Assembly (NCBI GenBank): GCA_015179025.1
Contig: WHUX01000007.1
Span: 1-64,000, forward strand
Direction: 5' to 3'
Length of the DNA: 64,000 bases
Source of the DNA: Terfezia claveryi
Taxonomy: Eukaryota > Ascomycota > Pezizomycetes > Pezizales > Pezizaceae
The position numbers were made by a program, and so were the translations under genes. Each line of letters begins with the position of its first letter. The first letter of the stretch is position 1. Positions 43,160 through 53,689 of this stretch are shown here, one piece after another. A model generated the notes under the pieces. That model did no database searches, was not told the origin of the DNA, and saw only the letters and a list, made by a program, of their open reading frames with translations.

Positions 43160-44722
43160 AGTCTTGGCTAAGTCCCAAATGTGGTGGTAGGAGTAAGGTG
43201 CGCTCTGAATCCTCCCGGGTTTCCGGGGGGCTTGTCATAGCCTACAGTTTTTGGCCTAGCTATGATACCCCTGCCACAAGTCTTACCCAGTACACTACAC
43301 CCGGTATGTTTCCTCAATAGATCGGATAATTGTTTGTCAATACTATTGAATACGCTCTACAATATGCGCATACTAGCTAGTAGAATAACTCGGGTGAAGT
43401 CATTACATACAACAATCCACCTCCAAAACAGTAGAACACACTCCTCCCCCTAGTATGACCCCCCATCTATAGATATCAAGAATAAACAAGCCTACATAGT
43501 GCCAAAACCTTAACTTACTATCTGTATTGATGTTAGAACATAGAATATAGCAATAGAGTAGTATAGAACGTTGTCTAGGACGTAGTACTTACATCGCAAA
43601 ATTCGGCAATTTCGAGCTCTCGAACCATATCAGCCAATTCTTCTGCATCTTGATCCTCCATAGCCTCCATATCTTCCGCAGTCTGTGCCTCTTCATTCTC
43701 TGCACTCCCCGCATATTCCAAATTCTCATCCCCTGTATATCGTCAACAATTGGCACCTTAGGTCTAGGTAGCTTCACGGGCTTCATTGGAGGTTTCCTAT
43801 GCGGAAAAAGCCCAGGTGTTTTGAGGTGGTTTAAAATGACTTCGAGAATGATCTCTAGAGATTTATGAAAATAGAAGGTTTCAAAATAGAGGTCAGAGCA
43901 GATACATATAACAATAAGGGAGGAAAGATATTAGGAAAAATAGCTATTCCTTTCGGCTATTTGTAGGATAGATGTCCTCCTTTGTGCTAGTTGGCTATTA
44001 GGAGATTTAGCGCCACTCATCTTCATCTTCGATTAATGACTTATGATGACTTTGTCTCACCATTGCAACTGCTGTTCCTAGGTTCCGAGTGTATATATGT
44101 TAGTTTGTTTGAGTTTGTTGTATCTACCACATTGTCATGGTTTCCTACCTTTTGTACCTAGTTTCATCAGATTGCCATTAACCAATTGGGAATTTTTTCT
44201 CTCATAATAGTTTAGTTTCGTCACACTTGATTCGCCTTTGTTTGCACGTGACACAATTGAAAAGAACTTCTTCGCACCATTGCGACTCCTCCTGGAGGGT
44301 TCTCTGTCACGTTCCCTCTCAATATGCGAACGAATACACATGTTCCAAAAATGTGTGGTCCTGCCCACGCCGTACCGGTGTATTTGTATTTCCCATATGA
44401 GGCTGGGTTCAGAAACATGCTTCATGACAGAATGAAGTGCAACGATAAATGGGGGGTGAAACTGACGCGCTAAAATTATACTAGGCTCTTTTTGTAATAG
44501 TGAGGTGGGTAACGAGGCTAAAAGAGACTAGGCTAAAAGTGGGTTTCGGATGAGAGGCTCTTCTTCTTCTACATAGATAGACATTCATACTATACAGACA
44601 CCCTCCTCACGACTGACAGTGAGTTGAGATTCTCTTCTGTGTGTGACTTATCTATTGCCCTACTTCTTATCACCCTCGTACCGGTCTCCTTTAGTTTCCG
44701 ACAGCACCGACAACCACTCGTC
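43160..44722. other. no gene seen
   Basis: No supported gene. The final ~120 bases before 44723 are C/T-rich (CTCTTCTTCTTC near 44563) and plausibly the leader of the deaminase gene; a non-ATG frame continues into it but is not needed. Confidence 0.4.
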
Positions 44723-47022
44723 ATGTCTGAATCCTCGAAGGCGCCAGTGTCAGATCTGCCGGCTCAGGGATTATCATTGAATACCAGCACAGTCAAACCC
44801 CAGTCCTCACTCACCACATACGACTTGCGGACACGAACTCTCACACACATGCTCAAAGCACTCAATCAACAGTCAAGATTAAGCTACGAGTCTCTGCAAC
44901 CCAACCCTATCGTTGTATCACCAGAAAATCCCCTCGATCCCGCCCTAGCCTCCAGCACTTCTAGGCATTACACCAGAGCCGATTCCACATGGTTGAAGGT
45001 TCTGAACCAAGTTGCCCAACTCCTAGTCCGTGAGCACGAGATTGTTGCCGTACTACCAAAACGCTCAGGTCCAACCGCGCATGTCAGTCTCATGGTGACA
45101 ACTGACTCGGATTCCGAAGGCGACGGTGACGAAACTGCTTCTCCCACGTCCGGTAAATTGCTGGGGACAAATTACCTCATTTCCAGGAACCCTCGGGATG
45201 ACCAGTCTTCCACAGCGCTCAATCCCACCGACGCATTAAACGTGCTGCAGGAGGTTTCTACCATGGATGGTATGTTAACGTATCTCAATCAACACAAGCA
45301 CGTCTCGTTCTCTACCCATGTCTCCAGTGTCGAGCTCTTGCTCAACAAGGTTATTTCTGAGGCTCACACGGACAGCTACCACTCACGGTGTAAACTTTTC
45401 GGCCGGTACATAACCTTCCGCGCCGCACCCAAGATGCTACGCCGTTTTACTGCACCTGCGTTCCAACGGCTTATTCAGGCAGTATCCACTTTAACTCCAG
45501 AGGAAGTGGCCCGAGCTGTGTTGGTGAACCCCCCACCCGGAGAGGTTCCACTCTCTACAAAAGACCCATTCGATCACGCATTGGTTACAGACATAATCCA
45601 CTTCAAGCCCTTTGACCGCTCGAGCTGCCCACAAATTCTAGCCCAATGTCAGAGAGTGGGCGGGATAGATTACACACGCCATACGGCCTGGGAGTTCCAT
45701 CAGCTCCTTATATTTTGCCTCACTCAAGCACAGAAGGTACTCTCTGTACTCAGCAACCAACTAGAGTCCGACCCACCACAGGCAGTTACGGACTGGGCTC
45801 TATCTAAAGCAGAGGAATGGATGGGATACCTGCAAAGCATGATCCACTATTCGCCCATTTTCAAAGCTCACATACAAGCGTTGGAGAGCAGGATCTCTGC
45901 CAAAATGAAACAACAAGCGAGGGTAGGTAAGATTCGTAGCCATAGCGTCGAGCCTCTTAACGACACGAAGCCCAAGGCACAAATGAGAGGGATGGTGATA
46001 CAGATGCTGAAGATATGGAAGCGCAGGATGAGCAGGAGGAAGATGATTCAGATGGAGGTGTATCGGATACTCTACTTGAGATTACAGCTGCACAGGCTCA
46101 GGATCAGGTGACTCAGCAATCCCTATGGCTGGCCGTGTCATACCAGCAAGCTATTGCCATGATTGTAAGGACGAGAACTTTACCCAGCACTCCCATCTCG
46201 ATGACCTTGTGGGAGCCACCTGCTGCCGAGCTTAAGCGTTCGGCTGAAATGGAGCCTTGGAGATCAGTTATTAGAGATCTATATCCTTCGGACGGGAACG
46301 CAGAACCCAACAATCAGTCCTCAGGGGGCCGCTCCCGCTCCCGATCTACTGCCCCATTTTCCGTTCCGACCGGGCCCATCACTGCTCAAGAGGTGGAGAA
46401 CATACTCTCTGAGTTTGGAAAGAGGAAGGGGGGTAAATCTGGACTCTTTGCTTCCAGCAGCGAGCAGAGAATTCAACTCTGGAGTTCATACCATGCAGAA
46501 AGTATGCTTGGGACCCTGGCATATCTCAGCCGCCACAAATCGACCCCCGAGGTCCAAGTCCCACCAGCGGAGGAACTAGCCTTGTTCAAATACACCTATG
46601 GGACGATTGGTGTCTCGAAGCGCTGCTGTCCTGTGTGCACGAAAATCCTCTCACTGCTCTCAGCCCATATGACCCCACCGACCTCCCCTACAATCACGCA
46701 TGACCAGCAGGCCCCTTTCAAGGTCCTCCACGCTCACCAGAACATAGATCGTACCGCTCTTCCACCTTTCACGCCTATTGAGGTTGCGCAGGAACTGGTC
46801 GAGTGGCTGGAAGGCCTCCTCAAGGCCTCAATCGACAAAAAGGTGTATAAGGAGAGGAGGAGTATGAGATCCGGATCCATGAGTAGTAAGTCTAGCCATG
46901 GAAGTACGGATTCAAAGGGGCATAGCCCGCCACCATCGGGTCATGGGGGCGCTCAGTTTAGGGGTATGAAACTGGCAGCGAGGAACGCACTAGGGGACGA
47001 ACAGTTTACTATTTGGGAGTAG
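44723..47022 (+). pseudogene. OTT_1508-like nucleic-acid deaminase gene with one frame break
   Basis: The ATG at 44723 opens 420 codons. The C-terminal half (from about 45988 to the stop at 47022) is in another frame. The switch lies in an acidic linker at about 45960-45990 and needs one base, so it may be a real mutation or a sequence error. The first half is helical with no known motif. The second half has HAESMLGTLAYLS (His-Ala-Glu, first deaminase motif, near 46493) and GVSKRCCPVCTKIL (CxxC zinc ligands, near 46610), the signature of the OTT_1508 clade of the cytidine-deaminase fold. This clade is expanded in fungi, and proposed roles are nucleic-acid modification in conflict or self-recognition. 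No intron is seen. A C-terminal Ser-rich tail follows. A ~115-bp copy of its linker region lies at 47271-47385. Confidence 0.75.
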
Positions 47023-47270
47023 GAGGATGGGGGATGGCGGCCGATAGACGGATGCATTGCGTTTGTAGATACACTTCTTGTTACTATTGAATCATTCCTC
47101 GTATTCAAGCTGGCTAGCCTATAGGAAACCTACAGCTGAAGTTGCATCGATCATTCTACCCGATTATACCATACTTGGTTATTATGTATATTACATGTTT
47201 CTATTTTCCTCTTTTCTCCGTTCTTCTTTTCCCCGTTCTTCTTTTCCCCTTTTCTCCGTTGTTCCATGCC

Positions 47271-47385
47271 CGATGGAGGGGTATCGGTTACGTTACTTGA
47301 GATTACAACTATACATGTTCAGGATCAGGCGACCTGGCAATCCCTCTAGTTGCCGGTGCCATACCGCCAAGCGATTGACGTGATT
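47271..47385 (+). pseudogene. fragment copied from the deaminase gene
   Basis: Matches 46051-46165 (GATGGAGGTGTATCGG, TACTTGAGATTACA, CAGGATCAGG, GGCAATCCCT) with about 80 percent identity by eye. In-frame stops are present. It lies 250 bases downstream of the parent. Confidence 0.8.
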
Positions 47386-47615
47386 GTGGAGTCCCATTAC
47401 CATAGGCTCCATCCAGTTGCACCTCGGCATTCCTTGTGTTTCTGATGGAGCGAGAGATTCCTCCGTCAGAAGCAACGGCAATAATGCGACAATAGTGACG
47501 ACAGAAAGAACGTGCAAAGCATATATGTGATCTCGTGTAAAAGCATATCAGCTCAACAAAGCATATTATTTCAACATCAGGGACATTAGGCTCAATACAT
47601 CTTCATCCTCCCAGT

Positions 47616-47712
47616 TAGTCTGGTATATATAAGCTCTGGTCTACTTTAGTGCTTCCTTCAGCAGCGGCATTGCGGCCCAGTCAGTTCATCAACCGCCACA
47701 GCAACCAGACTA
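47616..47712. mobile_element. 97-bp MITE-like element with TAGTCTGGT ends
   Basis: Starts TAGTCTGGTA and ends AACCAGACTA. Same family as 34787-34849. It lies immediately upstream of the 5S-like fragment. Confidence 0.55.
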
Positions 47713-47731
47713 AACCGCCAAATATTCTAGC

Positions 47732-47829
47732 ACATGACCATAGACTGAGGCATGCCGTCCGATATCTAAGCTTCAGACCGCAGACTGCGGTAGGTGACTC
47801 CGCGGGTAGGAATCCCTGGTGTTGTAGAC
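47732..47829 (+). pseudogene. 5S rRNA-like fragment with internal deletions
   Basis: ACATGACCATAGACTGAGGC, ATATCTAAGCTTCAGACCGC and CCTGGTGTTGTAGAC match a fungal 5S rRNA, the last being the authentic-looking 3' end followed by T6. About 20 bases are missing from the 5' third relative to 29499-29618. Confidence 0.7.
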
Positions 47830-48075
47830 TTTTTTGACTTCCGTTTTGTCTATGTCCACCACGACATCCCAATGCCTATATTCCCCAAATCCAGCATCTC
47901 TTGAAATTCCTCATAAGTCAATAAGTACGAATAGGGGTATTCAATCTTAAAATAAGCAAGCGATTAAATTGAAAATTGTACTTAATCAACATTCAAAGCC
48001 GAAAATATTTGTTCAAGATTGAGCGACCTTCGATCATAGGATTCAGTTGTTATCGCATTAAGATTGTTCGCAATT

Positions 48076-48277
48076 TTGGGGGTAATTTCTTATCGATAAG
48101 AACCTATTTGTGGTTTAGCGCTTCTCTCGACACAAACATATGTATGGTGACTAAGCGAAAAAAATAAGAATATTCTTGTATTCAAAATATGCTTATTTAC
48201 TATGTGGGACCGGCGAATGTATGCTTGTAACCAATATATGCTTATATCCGGTATGCTTGTATTGAGAGACCTCTGTA
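48076..48277 (+). mobile_element. pogo/mariner-like terminal and subterminal sequence
   Basis: About 150 bases here (ACTAAGCGAAAAAAATAAGA, ACTATGTGGGACCGG, TATGCTTGTAACC) match, inverted, 49059-49205. It ends GAGAGACCTCTGTA at 48277, directly abutting the left end of the next element. Confidence 0.7.
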
Positions 48278-49558
48278 CAGTACCTATACTCTCGATACAA
48301 GCATCTGTATTATTTTGGGTAATTGGCTAGAACCTCAGACGTTAGAATGGCCATTTACATTCTGCTTCTACAGTACATCATGCAGCCACCCTACACTACA
48401 GTATCAAATGACTTAGTCGCACGCTGTGATTTCAATGTAAATTGATACCTATCTAGATCTATGGAGGGGTAACAGAAGAGAGAACAGTATGTACATAATC
48501 TTCAATGACCCAAGTATACTCCAATGCATCAGTATCATCCCCCCTGGCTGGTATAGAGTGGTAGAAGGCTTCCAACTCTATATTTGACCCTGGATGAACA
48601 CTGCCATTGCCAATAACAAAATCTGCAGCTGGAATACCATTACTACTTCCACCTTTTTTTCTCTAGAATAGCTTCATTCTACCTGGCCGCTGCTTTGCTT
48701 TTGCCTGTGGCGTAGCAGGAATAGTCTTTCGGGTACCAGGTAGATGCCGTGGAATATTGGCATCAGATACTGTTATAAGTGCTAGACGTCTTGGTTGCCT
48801 CCAAACACTATACACCAATAGACTTAAGCATAGGATAAAATAAATGAACCTCCTTGTGGTGAAGGCAAGGCGAAACACTTCAACTTTTACTATCTACATC
48901 AAATTTTGCCTCCGATGAGGTTGATTTCTTGTGTTTGTTCAATATGTCAGTATGCGGTACTTTGCCTTCTTCAGTATAATTTCGCATGTTACCGACAGTT
49001 GCAGCTCCGAACACGCTAGCCAATTACTCGAAATAATACGGTACTGATGTAAGAATATATCGCTTACAAGCATACCTTCACCGATCCCACATAGTAAATA
49101 AGCAAGAATATTCTTATTTTTTTTGCTTAGTCACCATACATAATGCTTGTTTCTAGAGAAGCACTAAACCACAAATAGGCAGTTATCGATAAGAAACTAC
49201 CCCACAGCATCACATCTCCGGCAAGGTAGAAACTACATACAATACCAAAGACCAGTGGAATAATGTCAGCATACTCAGCGCAGGATCACTGACTTTCTGG
49301 GGCCTCCCGGAGCCACCTCGTCTTCCTCCGCCCCCCCTCCTCCTCCACTCCTTGAGACTCTGGCCCTCACATGTACTCTTATTTGTCTATTTATTGCTTG
49401 TATGCTCTCGTTGTATTTACTATCTTATTCCGCGACTTTTCCTACTGCCAGCTAGCTTCATTCTATATTTTCCTATTTTCTCTTGATGTAAGAATATATT
49501 GGTTACAAGCATACTTCCCCCTGTCCGAACGATATGCTTGTATCGAGAGTATACTGTA
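48276..49558. mobile_element. ~1.28-kb TIR element carrying a host-like gene fragment
   Basis: Left end TACAGTACCTATACTCTCGA and right end (reverse complement) TACAGTATACTCTCGATACA share the CTCTCGATACAAGCAT core of the 27048 TIR. TA flanks fit Tc1/mariner-pogo target choice. No transposase is readable. Inside are an inverted subterminal copy (49059-49205) and the C-terminal part of a paralogue of the tail-anchored gene (49264-49453). Confidence 0.6.
49264..49453 (+). pseudogene. C-terminal fragment of a tail-anchored coiled-coil gene paralogue
   Basis: Starts within homology to the 27184-29385 gene (CQHTQRRITDFL here, RLHVQRRITDFL there), then a Pro/Ser linker and a hydrophobic stretch (ALTCTLICLFIACMLSLYLL) and a TAG at 49451-49453. 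The codons before CQH are a stop and unrelated, so the coiled-coil part is missing. After the stop, the DNA stays alignable with the flank of the first gene right into the TIR (TTTTCTCTTG, AATATATTGGTTACAAGCAT). Confidence 0.75.
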
Positions 49559-50007
49559 CTCATAGAAGGGTGAGAGAGTTACGCAGATAAGCAATACATA
49601 GACCTAGAATACGTCAGCCTTTACATTCCATTCGCCACAAGCTTTATAACTGAAGAAGATATAGACGAAGGCCCATGATGCTAGAGTCTGGCACAAGGGG
49701 ACTTTAAGTACCTGCTTCTCAAGATATGGATTGAGATATATCGACGGCTGCAAGACTAGGTAGTAACTAGAAGCCTCAGAGTGTGGAACCACTGCAGGAG
49801 TACAGTCTCGCTCTGAGGGGGGCCGATGCGACGTCACGGTATATAACAGGTACATATACACGACGTCGTATACCCAGCCAACTAATTGAGAAGCCTCTCA
49901 TATATGCATAGAGGGCTTACACTCCTTGACGCACCTGAAGCTACGGGATCACCGGTCTGAAGTGCCTGTGTTCCGGCAGAAGGGCACATGTACACATTCA
50001 AGCAAAC

Positions 50008-50112
50008 GGCCTGTTGTTCTAATTGGTAAGACAACTTCTAAATAGTCAATGTGCCCAACACCACTGGCGCTAGGTTCACGTTGGTGATCTATGTTCGATC
50101 ACCAGCTGGGCC
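50008..50112 (+). repeat. tRNA-like unit, third relative of 16133-16240
   Basis: GGCCTGTTGTTCTAATTGGT (A-box-like) at the 5' side, CACTGGCGCTAGG in the middle and TTGGTGATCTATGTTCGATC with ACCAGCTGGGCC at the 3' side align along the whole length of the 16133 unit. The B box and acceptor have decayed. No terminator run follows. Confidence 0.55.
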
Positions 50113-50723
50113 TGAGTCTCCTGGCGAGTCAAGCGCACCAGTCCTCAGTTCTGGGTGGACGAACAGGAGAAAGAGATAGGAAAAGGCTGCTTACGACTAA
50201 GGTGAGATAAAATGCAAAGATATTGTTAGGTTCAAAGGAACAGCAAGCTAGTTGAGAACAAGGAAGATGTTGATGCCAAAAGCGCGTACTGTTCGAATTA
50301 CTCTCGGCCCATGATCACTAGCTGGAATAGGACAGTTTGAATTCTGCGGTAGGAACAGGGGTAAGAGCAGGGATCCCAAAGAGGCCGGTCTCAATTAGGG
50401 AAAGAAGGATATAAGGAGCTGGAAAAGGCGAAGGAAAGGAATGTTTTTTCTGCAGAGTACTAGGACCGTAGCAATAAGTCTATAGCGATACCTAAGATAA
50501 CACTGCTATCTATTTGAATATACACACGCAATTCTCTTCACGATTCCTCCGCTACATAACCTCGTAATCCTACACGTACAGAGTCAGAGGATGGTGATAG
50601 TAGAAAGAACAAAAGAGGAGAGGAGCAACAAAAGAACAAACGCACAAGCAAAACATACAAGAAAAAATATGAAACACTGGAGTAAAGTAATGTGGCGCGG
50701 CTCTGCACCGCTCACGTTGAGTT

Positions 50724-51485
50724 CTAATGGGTCCGTTGATCACAACCCCGCGATGTGGCGGTGCATGATCTACTGGGGTTAGAGAGGATCCGCTCGTGTG
50801 CCTGTTGTAACGCTTCAGCTGAAAGTATGCCCCGAAGATCGAGTACCTGGATCTTCTGGCCCAGTAAGGTCCATAGTGCCTTGCCCCATTTGCCTCGAGC
50901 CTTTTTCTCCTCAGTCCCAGTGTACATCGCCTCCTGGAGGTACATTATAAGAATACACATCATATTACTGACTCTGAGTGAAGCAACATCTGGAGAATTG
51001 TTCCTCACCTGGCACATGTCAAGGATTCGGTACACAAAGCGATCCCATTGATGCTTTACCCCTTGGTATAAGTCTCGGGTCTCCCTTTCCGTATGTCCCC
51101 GGTCGTAGCGAATTGTGTTCATCAGGAGCTCGGAGATCAGGAACTTAAATAACAAGTTTAGATAATCCTGGGTGATTGTGCTCCAAAGAGGATGGTTGGA
51201 TAGTTTATGAAGAGCATCCTCCTGCGTTCTCATGAGCCCATGTTCCAGGAGATTGAGGGTTTTGTACACTCGTTCTCTGTCTTCATCATCTTGCAGGTCA
51301 TATAGCCACCCTTGCTCTCCCCAAGTCCCGCTAACTATTTCTGAAAAAGCGAGATCACGCAACTCCCCACTTGGGTTTACCCAGAGATGGCTTCTACTAT
51401 ATCTCTCAAGCTCGCCTAGCCTGCAGAAAGGTAGCAGAGTCCTCAGCTCTTTCAAAGCCTTGTCGGTGGGTTCGAGAGTTGACAT
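50724..51485 (-). CDS. hypothetical helical protein, 253 aa
   Basis: Not recognised. The ATG at 51483-51485 opens a clean frame with evenly mixed, mostly helical composition (KALKELRTLLPFCRLGELER near the start, a Trp-containing region, then DYLNLLFKFLISELLMNTI in the middle). It ends in a basic tail at the TGA at 50724. No signal peptide, membrane span or repeats. A upstream extension is in frame but without an ATG. No neighbouring gene suggests a function; a tRNA-like repeat lies 600 bases downstream. Confidence 0.55.
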   Translation of the reverse strand: MSTLEPTDKALKELRTLLPFCRLGELERYSRSHLWVNPSGELRDLAFSEIVSGTWGEQGWLYDLQDDEDRERVYKTLNLLEHGLMRTQEDALHKLSNHPLWSTITQDYLNLLFKFLISELLMNTIRYDRGHTERETRDLYQGVKHQWDRFVYRILDMCQVRNNSPDVASLRVSNMMCILIMYLQEAMYTGTEEKKARGKWGKALWTLLGQKIQVLDLRGILSAEALQQAHERILSNPSRSCTATSRGCDQRTH

Positions 51486-51837
51486 CGAATAGTAAACCAC
51501 TGAGACGGTAAATGGTGACCTTGGGCGAATGACAGTTGGAACCAATCTGAGTATAAAAATAATAGTAACTTTCTTGGATCACTATTTATCGCAGATATAT
51601 TGTAGATGCGTATTATTGAATAACCGTGAATTTTGGATTGAGATATGGATGTACTTGTGGTATATCACTCTGTTTATATAGCAATAGAAAGTTTCCATGG
51701 CCATAGTGAACTGGCCATTCCAGGAGGCATGTGTTGTACATGTCTAAGTTGTTTCACCCCGCCGGAGGTCACCTACCTAACCGTTTTTAGCTAGACTAGT
51801 CAGTCATACCCAATCTTTTTTGGCCGGCAACGAGTTT

Positions 51838-52113
51838 TATTTTTTTTTTTTTTTAAATACTTAATATCCTATGCAGCTCAACGTGGAGCTATGAGGAGCC
51901 ACGGAGCCGTGGATTCAAGGGAGGCAGTTACTGCATCCAGCAGACTAATATAACGGAGCGGGCCCTGCTGTCATAACGGACTGGCGAGGACTTGGAGCTG
52001 ACTGAGCTCACCGATGGCAGAATGAAGGACGAACAAGAAATAATAATTAAAAAAACAAAGAATGATAAATGGGATCGTAGAACTGAAATAAGCTGACAGA
52101 GTGAAACGAGCAA
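51838..52113 (-). mobile_element. LINE 3'-UTR fragment with altered hairpin
   Basis: The T-run at 51842-51854 is the poly(A) of a minus-strand insertion. The hairpin here is AGCTC (51875-51879) and GAGCT (51886-51890), and the second stem reads CCACGG/CCGTGG. The order of conserved words (ATGAGGAGCCAC, GGATTCAAGGGAG, CTGTCATAACGGACTGG) matches the other copies. Confidence 0.75.
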
Positions 52114-52115
52114 CT

Positions 52116-52466
52116 TCAGCAGCTTGGAGCCTCAAAGAGCTGCAACTTTAATTTCGGTTGTCCGAAATATTGCGGCTCCAAATCTTTAAAAAGCAATGCA
52201 CATGTAGTCAGCTGGTCGTTATGAATGCTCACATCGATCCCAAGCATCCTGTGCATCATCTTGCGTTGCATGGGAATGATATCTGTAGAAGGCAGGCTTG
52301 TTTTGACAATACAGAAGACACATAAGCGGCTGAAAGGTCCCAAGTGTCCATGATATGTAGCTCGACCCTGCATTGGCCTAACTTGGCGTCCCCAGCTGGC
52401 ATTTATGGGTGGCCTGTAGGGATATAAAGAGTTCACAAGACGTGCACACTTCAAGTTGATGGCCAT
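52116..52466 (-). CDS. possible small hypothetical gene, 116 aa
   Basis: An ATG at 52464-52466 opens 116 codons of ordinary composition, ending exactly where the LINE 3'-UTR fragment begins. It may be a real small gene, or transduced 5' sequence attached to the LINE end. No motif seen; weak support. Confidence 0.25.
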   Translation of the reverse strand: MAINLKCARLVNSLYPYRPPINASWGRQVRPMQGRATYHGHLGPFSRLCVFCIVKTSLPSTDIIPMQRKMMHRMLGIDVSIHNDQLTTCALLFKDLEPQYFGQPKLKLQLFEAPSC

Positions 52467-52570
52467 GCTTTGGCCATGCTTGTGGAAGCGATCCTGGTCC
52501 GTGTAGTCTAGGTTAATGGCAACGGAGAATTATACCATGAAATTAAAACCAAGGCGATGATGCTGGTCCC

Positions 52571-53684
52571 GTTTTTTTTTTTTTTATTTTTAAAACTAGC
52601 TACTGCCTATGCGGCCCCGTTAGGGGGGCCATGAGGAGCCACCCGGAAACCCGGGTGGATTGAAGGGAGAGGCAAGTTAATCTGCCAACCCCGCGCAAAC
52701 TAAATACACAGACGGAGAGGAGGCCCCATGCTGTCATTAACGGACTGGCCGAAGACCCGTGGGCCTGACTGAGCCTCCTAACTTGAAGAACTGAAGGGAA
52801 CTAGAGCTGGACTTATGAATAATGATTGATGAAACGAGATAACCAACGGGACTAATAAAGAATAAAACAACCGGACTAAACTGATGACTGGGCTAGTGAC
52901 AAAACTGCCTGGACTAACTGAAATAGCGTCACGTGACCGAGTAACGTCACGTGACCAAGTGAAATGATACCCCAGTAGCGTGGTATAGTTTGGACATGTG
53001 ACAAAATTACTGGAAAGGCTGGGACATGAACAAGGGAATTCGTAGATGAATGAACTAATTGAGCTCGTAGTATAAGAGCTTGAAAAAGGCCTCGGTCGCC
53101 TCATAAGTCTCATCCCCCTCTTTTTTCCATACCGGCTTGTCAAGCTCTTCCCAGCTGCTCCTGCCATCTAGGATCGTTCTGATGCGTCTGAAACGTGGGC
53201 AGGCGAACGTGATGTGGGCTCCTGTTTCTGAAGGGTGACCGCATGGGCATTCTGGCGAATCCGCTTTCTTGACGTGGTGAAGCCAGCTTTTCTGTGGGCC
53301 TCGGTTTGTGCGTAACCATGTGTATGCTGATAATGCCTGGCGGTCCCATTCTGTTCTTCTTGTGCCATAGCCTGGACTTGTGCGTGCTCTTTTCCGTATC
53401 GCTTTAGAGGCTGCTCGTATGCCTCCTTCTGTTGAGATCTTCCTGCTGCCAGTTAGTGTGCCTAAGTGCGAGTTGAAACTGGCATTGCCGTCCGCCCTTT
53501 CGTTGCCGTGTATCCCGATATGCCCTCTGACCCATGACAACCGGAGGTCCCTATGTGGGTTGTTGACTAAGGTGGCTTTGATTCCTTCTTCTATGTGTGA
53601 ACGGGGGGGGGAACCCTGGCTTAGGTTTATCACGGCTTGGAATGCTGGTCCCGTTGAAAACCAGTATGATCCAACAAATTCCAA
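52571..53684 (-). mobile_element. LINE fragment: RNase H end, ORF2 tail, 3' UTR and poly(A)
   Basis: ORF2 is open from about 53684 to the stop at 53055. The end of RNase H is present (LSWVRGHIGIHGNERADGNA, final Asp), then RRTEWDRQALSAYTWLRTN, NRGPQKSWLHHVKKA, a CPCGHPSETGAH zinc-like cluster and an acidic tail. The 3' UTR has two SCACGTGA-like repeats (52929, 52947) and the GGCCCC/GGGGCC hairpin (52613-52630), then poly(A) shown as T-runs at 52572-52585. The 5' end is truncated within RNase H near 53690. It is the best-preserved copy of this family in the window. Confidence 0.88.
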
Positions 53685-53689
53685 ATACT

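Noticed and set aside
44624..44722. In-frame upstream extension giving a signal-peptide-like start to the deaminase gene
   Set aside because: The extension begins at TTG, not ATG, in a C/T-rich leader; the ATG at 44723 is the simpler start.
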